A stretch of DNA of 64,000 nucleotides from Cytophagaceae bacterium. GTDB lineage: Bacteria > Bacteroidota > Bacteroidia > Cytophagales > Spirosomataceae. The notes beneath the pieces were generated by a model, which worked only from the letters and a program-made list of their open reading frames with translations, had not been told where the DNA came from and did no database searches. The DNA is taken from contig JAIXWQ010000008.1 in assembly GCA_027491195.1 (NCBI GenBank), positions 124,001 to 188,000 of the forward strand, given 5' to 3'. The position numbers were made by a program, and so were the translations under genes. Positions 17,929 through 25,452 of the stretch are shown piece after piece (position 1 is the first letter of the stretch; every line of letters begins with the position of its first letter).

Positions 17929-17936
17929 CAAAGATA
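17929..17936 (-). promoter_or_regulatory. -7 box (TATCTTTG) for the small secreted peptide gene
   Basis: TATCTTTG on the minus strand matches TAnnTTTG exactly. A TTG lies 19 bases upstream inside the palindrome at 17948-17968. The ATG at 17906 is 22 bases downstream. Confidence 0.55.
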
Positions 17937-17947
17937 AAAAACAAAAG

Positions 17948-17968
17948 GTACTTTGCAATACAAGGTAC
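17948..17968. promoter_or_regulatory. Palindromic operator-like site in a divergent promoter region
   Basis: Arms GTACTTTGCA (17948-17957) and TACAAGGTAC (17959-17968) around a single central A form a 21-bp dyad with 8 of 10 positions symmetric. It covers the -33 region of the minus-strand promoter and lies next to the expected -33 region of the plus-strand promoter (-7 box at 17990). From memory, PadR-family regulators in Bacteroidota use dyads of the GTACTTTG...CAAAGTAC kind, so a PadR-like repressor is a candidate; no such gene is in the window. Confidence 0.55.
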
Positions 17969-17989
17969 TATAAATAATCATTTAACTGA

Positions 17990-17997
17990 TAATTTTG
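17990..17997 (+). promoter_or_regulatory. -7 box (TAATTTTG) for the lipoprotein gene and its upstream ORF
   Basis: TAATTTTG matches TAnnTTTG. Transcription would begin near 18003, only a few bases before the ATG of the 36-codon ORF at 18006 and about 110 bases before the lipoprotein ATG at 18113. Confidence 0.5.
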
Positions 17998-18005
17998 TAG
18001 ACTAG

Positions 18006-18116
18006 ATGCGCCCGTTCGTCGATTGGTTGCACCGACACTTCTTTTTTAAAAGATCGAATTATATTATTGCGACAGAATTACCGTTTGATAACCGAATCAA
18101 ATCTTTAAAATCATGA
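18006..18116 (+). CDS. Possible 36-residue upstream ORF coupled to the lipoprotein gene
   Basis: An ATG-initiated 36-codon frame begins MRPFVDWLHRHFFFKRSNY and ends at a TGA that overlaps the lipoprotein ATG (ATGA at 18113-18116). It begins about 8 bases after a -7 box, so it could be translated from a nearly leaderless message. The peptide is basic and aromatic-rich and not recognised. It may be a leader ORF that couples translation to the next gene, or a chance open frame in a 5' untranslated region. Confidence 0.3.
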   Translation: MRPFVDWLHRHFFFKRSNYIIATELPFDNRIKSLKS

Positions 18117-19276
18117 AAACAAAAATTTCATTAATTGCACTTGTATCTGTTTTGGCCTTAAATGCCTGCACCCAGGATCAAAATGTAGATCCACAAAATG
18201 CATCAACTCTTGCACCTCAAGAGGTTCCCGTATTAGTCACTCAAGCAGTAGCTACCGTTTACCCGAAAATGACCGCAGTTGATTATACCTCTCTGCAGAC
18301 GAATTCGATTTATGTTGCTAATGTAACCACTCCTGTCACTGAAGCACAAGTTGTTGTTTCAAATAAAGGCATCGTGAAGGAAGTGGCCGTAAAAATTGCT
18401 AAAGCTGATTTACCAGCTGCTGTGATTACCTACATTGATTCAAATTTCCCAGGAGCTACCTTTGAGCACGCTTTGAAAAAAACTAAAGGAGATAAATTAG
18501 GTTTTCGAGTTGAGCTTATCTTCAATAAAGAGCATTATTCCATTTTCTTCGATGAAACAGGTGCTTTCTTGAATCAAGTAACTGGATTACAAGGAAAACC
18601 AGGTAAAAAAGGGCCTGCTCCTGCTGCCACTGAGATTTCCTTAGCTGATCTTCCTGCTCCGGTTCAGGCGGCATTGAATGGGATGACTTTCAAACGAGCT
18701 ATTTTAACTAAAGATCAAAATGGGGTAGCTGTTTACCATATTCACGTAGACAAGGCTGGCGTTCTGTTAAGTTTAGATCTAGACGCGAATGGAACGGTCC
18801 TAAAATCAAAAGAGGTAAGCCAAAAAGGAGCTAATTTCACTAAAATTGATCTAACAACTTTACCAGCTGGATTAACTAGCTTTTTAAATACAAACGCAGC
18901 AGGATTTACTGTAGATTATGCCGTTGCGATCAAAAAGGATTCAATTATCGTTGAATACCATATTGGCGTAACTATTGGAACAGCAAAAAAAGAATTTCAT
19001 TTGGATGCTAATTTCCAACTACTAAAAAATCAACCAACAAAAGGTGGCCATACACCTCCTAATGTAACTATTACGAATTTAACAGCATCTACTCTACCTG
19101 TTGCCATCAAAACCTATTTAGATACAAATTATGCAGGATGGGCCTTGGTAAAAGCAGCAAGTGCAGCGGTTGACTCTGTTGTAAAAGATTACCATGTCGT
19201 GATTGAAGTGGCTACAAAAAAGTATTTACTTGAATTCGATGGTGATGGCAAATTTGAAAAGGCCGTTGTCCTTTAA
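18113..19276 (+). CDS. Lipoprotein with four PepSY-like repeats
   Basis: A 387-residue lipoprotein: the signal sequence ends in LNAC, giving acylated Cys19 or so. The mature part has four diverged copies of a PepSY-like unit (the family annotated as putative beta-lactamase-inhibitor-like), each starting with a DLPA/TLPA motif followed by a helix and three or four strands: DLPAAVITYIDSNFPGATF, DLPAPVQAALNGMTF, TLPAGLTSFLNTNAAGF and TLPVAIKTYLDTNYAGW. Such proteins sit in the periplasm; their ligands are mostly unknown. It is followed by a strong terminator, so it is monocistronic apart from the upstream small frame. Confidence 0.82.
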   Translation: MKTKISLIALVSVLALNACTQDQNVDPQNASTLAPQEVPVLVTQAVATVYPKMTAVDYTSLQTNSIYVANVTTPVTEAQVVVSNKGIVKEVAVKIAKADLPAAVITYIDSNFPGATFEHALKKTKGDKLGFRVELIFNKEHYSIFFDETGAFLNQVTGLQGKPGKKGPAPAATEISLADLPAPVQAALNGMTFKRAILTKDQNGVAVYHIHVDKAGVLLSLDLDANGTVLKSKEVSQKGANFTKIDLTTLPAGLTSFLNTNAAGFTVDYAVAIKKDSIIVEYHIGVTIGTAKKEFHLDANFQLLKNQPTKGGHTPPNVTITNLTASTLPVAIKTYLDTNYAGWALVKAASAAVDSVVKDYHVVIEVATKKYLLEFDGDGKFEKAVVL

Positions 19277-19296
19277 ATTTAGCAGTATACTTGAAT

Positions 19297-19325
19297 AAAA
19301 AGGCTTGCGATTGCAAGCCTTTTTT
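19297..19325 (+). terminator. Intrinsic terminator after the PepSY-like lipoprotein gene
   Basis: Stem AGGCTTGC / GCAAGCCT with a GATT loop, preceded by an A run and followed by TTTTT. It lies 21 bases after the stop codon. Confidence 0.9.
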
Positions 19326-19338
19326 GTGTAATTAGGGT

Positions 19339-19911
19339 ATGCAAAACATTGAACCCTCGTTTCAGTGGGAATCCATTTATGTCGCGGCTCGCGATAAAAA
19401 GTCCCCATTTTTCGGTAGACATTATTCAGAAACCACGTACGAAAATGATATTTATGGCTATTATATCCATCCCTTATGGGACGATATAGGCTCTGAAACA
19501 CTCTTTTGTAAGATTCTTTACACAGATTATGCGGCTAAATACACGATTATCGAATTATTTGGGGAGTGGAATGATACGTTGCATAATGACATCATGCATT
19601 TGAAACGAACGGTGGTGGACCATTTAGTCGATGAGGGGATTAAACATTTTATTCTGATCGGAGAAAATGTACTTAATTTTCACGGGGCCTGGGAGGATGA
19701 CTATTATGCAGAATGGTTTGAGGATGTGGAAGATGGGTGGATTGCTGCGATGCATTTTGCTCCTTTTGTGGAGCAGGAATGGACAAAATACAAGGTGGAT
19801 TATTACCTGAATTTTGGTGGGAATCTCCAAATTCCAAACTGGAGAACGCTGAAACCTGAAATGCTCTTTTTTATGCTGGACAAATTGATGAAAAGAAGAT
19901 TAAATCCGTAA
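19339..19911 (+). CDS. Conserved-type hypothetical cytoplasmic protein
   Basis: A 190-residue protein without signal or membrane segment, rich in aromatic and acidic residues (for example WEDDYYAEWFEDVEDGW near residues 115-130). I do not recognise a family. Alternating hydrophobic strands (CKILYTDYAAKYTIIELFG; HFILIGENVLNF) and helices suggest a compact alpha/beta fold. It starts 14 bases after the terminator of the previous gene, so it needs its own promoter; none is obvious. A NIPSNAP gene begins 24 bases downstream on the same strand. Confidence 0.75.
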   Translation: MQNIEPSFQWESIYVAARDKKSPFFGRHYSETTYENDIYGYYIHPLWDDIGSETLFCKILYTDYAAKYTIIELFGEWNDTLHNDIMHLKRTVVDHLVDEGIKHFILIGENVLNFHGAWEDDYYAEWFEDVEDGWIAAMHFAPFVEQEWTKYKVDYYLNFGGNLQIPNWRTLKPEMLFFMLDKLMKRRLNP

Positions 19912-19935
19912 ATTCGTACAAACCTATTTAAAACC

Positions 19936-20691
19936 ATGAAAAAAATATTCCTATTGACCTTGCTTTGTGCAGGTCTATTTTCGTTTGCTGTAGAGGCTAA
20001 AAAAACAGATAATCGCTACTTCGAAATGCGTATCTATTATTGCCATCCAGGCAGATTAGACGCCTTAATCCAACGATTTACGAATCACACCACGAAGATT
20101 TTCGAGAAACACGGAATGACGAATGTGGGGTATTGGATTCCAACAAACAATACCGAGAATGCCCTCTACTATATTTTAGCCTACCCTTCTAAAGCAGAAC
20201 GTGATTCTTCATGGAAACACTTCAGCAGTGATCCAGAATGGAAAACAGTCTCTAAGAAATCGGAGGAAACAGGAAAAATTGTTGCTAAAGTGACGAGTAT
20301 TTTCATGAATGCTACTGATTTCAGCCCTAAAATTAAACCTTCGGGAGGTGCAGTAGATCAGGTTTTCGAATTACGTACCTATACCCAATTGCCGGGAAGA
20401 AATCCTGCGATTTTGTCTCGATTCAGAGATCATACCATGAAGATCTTTAAGTCGCATGATATCAAAAATATCGCCTATTTCACTACCATCGAAAAGGATC
20501 CTGCGGTTCAAAGTAAATTGGTTTATCTAGTAGCACATCCATCGGAGGAAGCTGCAAAGACGAATTGGGCGGCCTTTGTGAATGATCCAAAATGGAAACA
20601 AGTTTCGTCTGATTCCGAAAAAGATGGCAAGATTATCGAAAAAATCGAGTCCATTTTCATGACTCCTACTAGCTTCTCTACCATTCGTTAA
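19936..20691 (+). CDS. Exported protein with two NIPSNAP domains
   Basis: A 251-residue protein with a signal peptide (MKKIFLLTLLCAGLFSFAVEA) and two NIPSNAP ferredoxin-like domains. The first opens RYFEMRIYYCHPGRLDALIQRF and the second FELRTYTQLPGRNPAILSRF; both continue with a conserved H-T-x-K-I-F segment and end SIFM. The biochemical role of bacterial NIPSNAP proteins is not settled. It lies 4 bases before the PVC-type cytochrome gene and is probably co-transcribed with it and the TIM-barrel gene, a combination seen in Bacteroidota and Planctomycetes loci for oxidative sugar metabolism. Confidence 0.88.
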   Translation: MKKIFLLTLLCAGLFSFAVEAKKTDNRYFEMRIYYCHPGRLDALIQRFTNHTTKIFEKHGMTNVGYWIPTNNTENALYYILAYPSKAERDSSWKHFSSDPEWKTVSKKSEETGKIVAKVTSIFMNATDFSPKIKPSGGAVDQVFELRTYTQLPGRNPAILSRFRDHTMKIFKSHDIKNIAYFTTIEKDPAVQSKLVYLVAHPSEEAAKTNWAAFVNDPKWKQVSSDSEKDGKIIEKIESIFMTPTSFSTIR

Positions 20692-20695
20692 AACT

Positions 20696-23692
20696 ATGAA
20701 ATTCGCTAAAAATACACCGCTCCTATTCCTAGGTGGGATGATTAGCCTTGTTAGCTTAGGCATCCCAGCTGTGATTCAGCCGAAAAAAATAACGTCTGAT
20801 TCTGTTCAAGTGAAAGTGTCCGAACTTCAGGTACCTGAAGGCTTAGAGGTCAAACCCTTCGCCTCAGAGCCTATGCTCATCAATCCTACAAATATCGATG
20901 TTGATTCAAAAGGGCGGGTTTGGGTATTGGAAGCCTATAATTACCGACCAGGCATCAATGGAAATCCAACCAATCCTCAGGGGGATCGAATCGTGATCTT
21001 GGAAGATACGGATGGTGACGGTCAAGCGGATTCGAGAAAGGTGTTCTACCAGTCACCAGAACTCAATTCTCCCTTAGGCATCGCGGTGTTAGATTCGATG
21101 GTCATAGTTTCCCAAAGTCCGTATATCTGGAAAATGTTTGACGATAACCGGGATGGGAAAGCGGATCGCAAGGAAGTGATGTTCTCTGGCATTGGAGGCG
21201 ATCAGCATGATCATGGGGCGCATGCCTTTACGTTTGGGCCTGACGGGAAATTGTATTTCAACATTGGAAATGAAGGGAAGCAGTTGTTAGATGCCAAAGG
21301 CAATCCCGTTTTAGACCAAGATGGAGACCCAATCGGACCTAAAAAATACCGCCAAGGGATGGTATTTCGCTGTAATCTAGATGGAAGTCAGGTGGAAGTT
21401 TTAGGTCACAACTTTAGAAATAATTATGAAGTGGCGGTGGATTCGTATGGGGGACTTTGGCAATCAGATAATGATGATGATGGCAATAAAGGGGTACGAA
21501 TTAATGCCGTTTTCGAGCATGGAAACTACGGATATGTGGATGAAATGACTGGAGAAGGATGGTCAGTGAACCGTACGAATATTGAAAAAGAGATTCCATT
21601 GCGCCACTGGCACTTAAATGACCCAGGTGTTGTACCTAATTTATTGCAAACGGGTGCAGGATCACCTACCGGAATGATTATTTATGAGGGAAATTTATTG
21701 CCTTCTAAGTTCCAAAACCAGATGATTCATACCGATGCGGGTCCTAATGTGGTGCGTTCGTATGCGACTACGCCTTGGGGAGCTGGATATGAAGCTCGCA
21801 TCAATAACTTGATTACTTCCCGTGATCAATGGTTTAGACCTGCCGATGTCGCGGCAGCTCCGGATGGGTCTTTATTTGTAGCAGATTGGTATGATCCAGG
21901 CGTAGGAGGACACCAAGCTGGTGATCAGGCCAAAGGCCGCATTTACCGCATCGCACCGAAAGGTCATACCTACAAGAAAACAACATTCGATCTCAGCACA
22001 CCAGAATCAGCCTTTCAAGCGCTAGAGAACCCGAACTTAGAAATTCGTTTCCTCGCTTTTCAGGCTTTGAAAAAAATGGGTGCAAAAGCAGAATCCGTTT
22101 TAGAGAATGCTTTTAATACGAATGAAAATCCTCGCTTCCGAGCGAGAGCGTTTTGGGTATTAAATCAAGGACCTCGTTCGAATGAGATTATCTCCAAAGC
22201 CTTCGATCAAGCGAACCCTAATTTGAAAATGATGGCGATTCGAGCGGCAAAGCAAAAGCCTTTCGCTGAATGGTCTGCCCTAGCGGCGAAAGCAGCAAAA
22301 GATCAACACGCCTCCGTGAGACGTGAATTAGCGATAGCTTTACGCCATCTTTCAGGAGAGGCTGTCAATCAAATTTGGGCATCTTTAGCTATGCGCCATG
22401 GTGGAACAGATCGCTGGTATTTGGAAGCATTGGGTATTGGGGCGGATGGAAATTGGGATGAGCGATATATGGCCTACACTGCTTTAAAACCAGAAAATTC
22501 GAAGGGTTATGCTGATATTGTGTGGAGAGCAAGAACGGAAAAAGCATTACCAGCCTTAATCGAATTGATTGGGAATACGAAGTCATTAGCTTATTTCAGA
22601 GCCTTGGATTTCATGCCAGGTGAACAGAAATCAGAAGCTATTATCGGGCTCATTTCAGGGAAATTTGCGAATGACCTAACTGCACAGCTGGAAGCGATTC
22701 GCCATATTAAACCAGCCTACATTGCGGCACATCCAGAGGCGAAGGCCATGCTTTCTACTTTACTAAAACAAATCGATGGCAAACCCTACCTTGAACTTGT
22801 CGATTATTACCAATTAAAAGAGGAAAGCTCCCGTGTTTTAGGGATGATTCTAACTAAAACAGAATCATCTAAAGCCTGCCAAGTATTGTATAACCTTCCA
22901 GGCGGTGCGGAATTAATTCGTGCGAAATTCTTTGCAGGAAAAGAAGCCGAGCAATTAGCTTTCATTGAATCCCTGCGCTACCAAGGAAAAACGGAGTCAG
23001 CTCAATTATTATTTGATGCAATGACTACACCAGCCTGCAGTAAAACAGTTCAAATGCAGGCCGCACGCGTCATAGGCAATGCCTATCCTACGGAAGAATT
23101 CGTATTGGACCTATTAGAAAAGAAGAAAATTGCCGAATCCTACGTACCCTTAGTGGTAGAGAGCTTACAAAAAGCCTGGAGAAAGTCCATTCGCATGAAG
23201 GCAAATAGTTATTTAGACAAACATCAAACTGAAACCAAAAAGGCACACCCTGCCTTAGCCGTATTAGTTAAAATGTCAGGGGATGCGGTGAAAGGCAAAA
23301 TAGTCTTTACTAATTCCTGCGCGATGTGCCACATGGTTGATAAGGAAGGAATAGATTTCGGTCCAAAACTGTCAGAAATTGGCTCTAAACTCTCAAAAGA
23401 GGGTATGTATACGTCTATCTTTTATCCGAATGCCGGTATTGGTTTTGGCTATGAGACCTTCGAAGTAAAAACAAAAAGCGGAGATACGTATCAAGGGATT
23501 GTCGTTTCAAAAAATGAAACGGATATCGTCCTTCGTATCCCCGGTGGTATCGTGAAGAGCTTCAAAACATCTGCATTAAAATCCTACAAACAATTGCCCG
23601 AGTCATTAATGCCAGAGGGTTTAGCGGATGGAATGAGTACGAAAGAATTAGTTGATTTAATGGATTATTTATCCACTTTAAAGAAGAAATAA
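20696..23692 (+). CDS. PVC-type heme-binding CxxCH protein (dehydrogenase-like propeller, HEAT repeats, cytochrome c)
   Basis: A 998-residue exported protein. After an N-terminal signal/anchor (residues about 1-28) comes a beta-propeller of the membrane-bound dehydrogenase type with calcium-like loops (DTDGDGQAD, DDNRDGKADRKE, DHGAHAFTFGPDGKLYFNIG) and NGNP segments. HEAT-like helical repeats follow from about residue 430, and a C-terminal cytochrome c domain has C875-A-M-C878-H879. By family it would oxidise a sugar or alcohol in the periplasm and pass electrons through its heme; the substrate is unknown. It sits between NIPSNAP and TIM-barrel genes with gaps of 4 and 1 bases. Confidence 0.88.
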   Translation: MKFAKNTPLLFLGGMISLVSLGIPAVIQPKKITSDSVQVKVSELQVPEGLEVKPFASEPMLINPTNIDVDSKGRVWVLEAYNYRPGINGNPTNPQGDRIVILEDTDGDGQADSRKVFYQSPELNSPLGIAVLDSMVIVSQSPYIWKMFDDNRDGKADRKEVMFSGIGGDQHDHGAHAFTFGPDGKLYFNIGNEGKQLLDAKGNPVLDQDGDPIGPKKYRQGMVFRCNLDGSQVEVLGHNFRNNYEVAVDSYGGLWQSDNDDDGNKGVRINAVFEHGNYGYVDEMTGEGWSVNRTNIEKEIPLRHWHLNDPGVVPNLLQTGAGSPTGMIIYEGNLLPSKFQNQMIHTDAGPNVVRSYATTPWGAGYEARINNLITSRDQWFRPADVAAAPDGSLFVADWYDPGVGGHQAGDQAKGRIYRIAPKGHTYKKTTFDLSTPESAFQALENPNLEIRFLAFQALKKMGAKAESVLENAFNTNENPRFRARAFWVLNQGPRSNEIISKAFDQANPNLKMMAIRAAKQKPFAEWSALAAKAAKDQHASVRRELAIALRHLSGEAVNQIWASLAMRHGGTDRWYLEALGIGADGNWDERYMAYTALKPENSKGYADIVWRARTEKALPALIELIGNTKSLAYFRALDFMPGEQKSEAIIGLISGKFANDLTAQLEAIRHIKPAYIAAHPEAKAMLSTLLKQIDGKPYLELVDYYQLKEESSRVLGMILTKTESSKACQVLYNLPGGAELIRAKFFAGKEAEQLAFIESLRYQGKTESAQLLFDAMTTPACSKTVQMQAARVIGNAYPTEEFVLDLLEKKKIAESYVPLVVESLQKAWRKSIRMKANSYLDKHQTETKKAHPALAVLVKMSGDAVKGKIVFTNSCAMCHMVDKEGIDFGPKLSEIGSKLSKEGMYTSIFYPNAGIGFGYETFEVKTKSGDTYQGIVVSKNETDIVLRIPGGIVKSFKTSALKSYKQLPESLMPEGLADGMSTKELVDLMDYLSTLKKK

Positions 23693-23693
23693 G

Positions 23694-24587
23694 ATGAATC
23701 GCAGAGATTTTGCTTCGCTCTTAGGTGCTAGTTTACTGTTACCCACATTCAGTAAGGCATCGAGTCTTGCTAGAGAAAAACCTTTTGATTTACATTATGC
23801 ACCCCATTTTGGGATGTTTAAAAATCACGCTGGGCCTAACGAACTAGATCAATTACAATTTATGTATGATCAAGGGTTTACTGCTTTAGAGGATAATGAA
23901 TTGATGGAGAGACCTGTTGCCTTGCAAGAAAAAATCGGGGAGAAACTAGCGAAACTGAACATGAAAATGGGGGTTTTCGTTATCAAATTCGATGGTTTTT
24001 TTGACAAGCAAACCATGACGACGGGTAAAAAAGAATGGACAGATTTATTCCTTGCCTCCTGCCGAAAAGCCGTGGAAACATCTAAAAGGGTCAATGCTAA
24101 ATGGGCAACCGTTGTTCCTGGGAATTTCACACGTGAACTACCTATGGGGATTCAAACAGGTCACGTGATTGATAACTTAAAAAGAGCCGTTGAAATACTG
24201 GAACCAGCAGGACTGACCATGGTATTAGAGCCTTTGAGCGACAACTCAGATCTATTTTTACGCTATTCCGACCAAACCTACAGCATTTGCCGTGCAGTAG
24301 ACTCTCCTTCCTGCAAGATTCTTTTCGACATGTACCATATGCAGCGAAATGAAGGGAACTTAATTGCTAACATGGACAAATGCTGGAACGAAATTGGCTA
24401 CCTCCAAATCGGAGACAATCCAGGCCGTAAAGAACCGACTACGGGTGAGGTCAATTACCAAAACATTTTCAGGCATCTAAAACAAAAAGGATATTCCGGC
24501 GTTCTAGGCATGGAACATGGAAATTCAAAGCCTGGGAAAGAAGGAGAATTAGCTTTGATAGAGGCTTACCGCAAATCAGATGTCTAA
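23694..24587 (+). CDS. Exported hydroxypyruvate isomerase-like TIM-barrel protein
   Basis: A 297-residue xylose-isomerase-like TIM-barrel protein. The N terminus MNRRDFASLLGASLLLP is a twin-arginine-type signal, so the protein likely acts in the periplasm. Likely metal-binding residues are Glu in MVLEPLSD, Asp and His in ILFDMYHMQ, the segment GYLQIGDNPGR and Glu in GVLGMEHGN, as in hydroxypyruvate isomerase. It starts 1 base after the cytochrome stop, and co-expression with a periplasmic oxidase-like protein suggests action on the oxidised sugar. The reaction is not known. Confidence 0.85.
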   Translation: MNRRDFASLLGASLLLPTFSKASSLAREKPFDLHYAPHFGMFKNHAGPNELDQLQFMYDQGFTALEDNELMERPVALQEKIGEKLAKLNMKMGVFVIKFDGFFDKQTMTTGKKEWTDLFLASCRKAVETSKRVNAKWATVVPGNFTRELPMGIQTGHVIDNLKRAVEILEPAGLTMVLEPLSDNSDLFLRYSDQTYSICRAVDSPSCKILFDMYHMQRNEGNLIANMDKCWNEIGYLQIGDNPGRKEPTTGEVNYQNIFRHLKQKGYSGVLGMEHGNSKPGKEGELALIEAYRKSDV

Positions 24588-24622
24588 TTTCTTGTTAATT
24601 CAAAAAATAATTTAGACATTCG

Positions 24623-24640
24623 CTTAATTATCTAATTAAG
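24623..24640. promoter_or_regulatory. Perfect palindrome directly before the ArsR regulator gene
   Basis: CTTAATTA (24623-24630), TC, TAATTAAG (24633-24640) form a perfect 8+8 inverted repeat ending at the base before the ATG at 24641. A -7-like TAATTTAG lies upstream at 24610-24617. The placement is what is expected for an autoregulatory operator of the winged-helix repressor encoded next. Binding is inferred. Confidence 0.65.
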
Positions 24641-24934
24641 ATGGACGCAAAATTCAAAGCAATCAACGACCCTACCCGGAGAGAGATATTGCAATTTCTA
24701 GTCAATGGCCCGCAAAATGCAGGTAAAATTGCTGAGCAATTTGAGATGAGCAAGCCTAGCATTTCGCATCACTTGGATTTGCTCAAGCAAGCAAAATTGA
24801 TCCAAGCGGAGAAAAAAGGCCAATTTATAGAATATAAGTTGGATAAATCGGGATTCGAGGTAATCCATACCTGGTTTCAATCCTTTTCTAAATATTTTGA
24901 ATTCCCTAAGCCTAAAATTAGAATCGAAATTTAA
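24641..24934 (+). CDS. ArsR-family winged-helix repressor (SdpR-like autorepressor group)
   Basis: A 97-residue helix-turn-helix regulator. FKAINDPTRREILQFL at residues 4-19 and the recognition region MSKPSISHHLDLLKQAKLI are typical; a beta-wing follows (EKKGQFIEYKLDK). The metal-binding CxC motif of ArsR/SmtB sensors is missing, so it belongs with the non-metal group related to SdpR/YceK-type autorepressors. A perfect palindrome abuts the ATG. The gene for a 168-residue unknown protein starts 11 bases downstream and is the probable regulated partner. Confidence 0.9.
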   Translation: MDAKFKAINDPTRREILQFLVNGPQNAGKIAEQFEMSKPSISHHLDLLKQAKLIQAEKKGQFIEYKLDKSGFEVIHTWFQSFSKYFEFPKPKIRIEI

Positions 24935-24945
24935 TCTGTTTTATT

Positions 24946-25452
24946 ATGCAACTGCCCAGCTCATTTCAATTTATCCAATCACACCTACCTTTGAATACAA
25001 AAGGATTAGGAATTACAACATTAAGTAAACGTAATTTCTTTCAGTCGATTGGGGATTATTTCGCAGAAAAATCAGGTAAGAATCGGGTATCCTATGTGGC
25101 TGTAGGGGATGATTTTATCACCCTTTTGCACTTTCAGGGAACTGATCTTATTGATGAAAAAACAATTAAATTAGATCAATTAGACCACTTTTACGTTTCA
25201 GAAGGGCAAACGGCAGACGGAATTATACACCACCTATCTTGTGATGCCACGGTCATCATTTCTGAAAAGAAGATGTTTGATCACCACGTTAAGATATTGC
25301 CTTGTTTATTAGGCGAAAACGCTAGCAATGTACAAGCGATTCAAAGCATCCAATGGGCACAGGAATCCAAAAAAAATATCACAGATATCTTGAAAGGTTG
25401 GCCAGAACTAATCGCTAAGAAGAAAGCGAAATTGGCAGAGGAGAACGCTTAA
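24946..25452 (+). CDS. Hypothetical protein co-transcribed with the ArsR regulator
   Basis: A 168-residue soluble protein with no signal peptide or membrane segment and no family I recognise. Pattern: an alpha/beta N-terminal half with KRNFFQSIGDYFAEKSGKN and VSYVAVGDDFITLLHFQG, a middle HHLSCDATVIISEKKMFDHH with several His residues, and a Lys-rich C-terminal helix (KKKAKLAEEN). It follows the ArsR gene by 11 bases, so it is likely the gene whose expression that repressor controls. Its stop codon shares a TTAA tetranucleotide with the stop of the convergent MFS gene. Confidence 0.75.
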   Translation: MQLPSSFQFIQSHLPLNTKGLGITTLSKRNFFQSIGDYFAEKSGKNRVSYVAVGDDFITLLHFQGTDLIDEKTIKLDQLDHFYVSEGQTADGIIHHLSCDATVIISEKKMFDHHVKILPCLLGENASNVQAIQSIQWAQESKKNITDILKGWPELIAKKKAKLAEENA

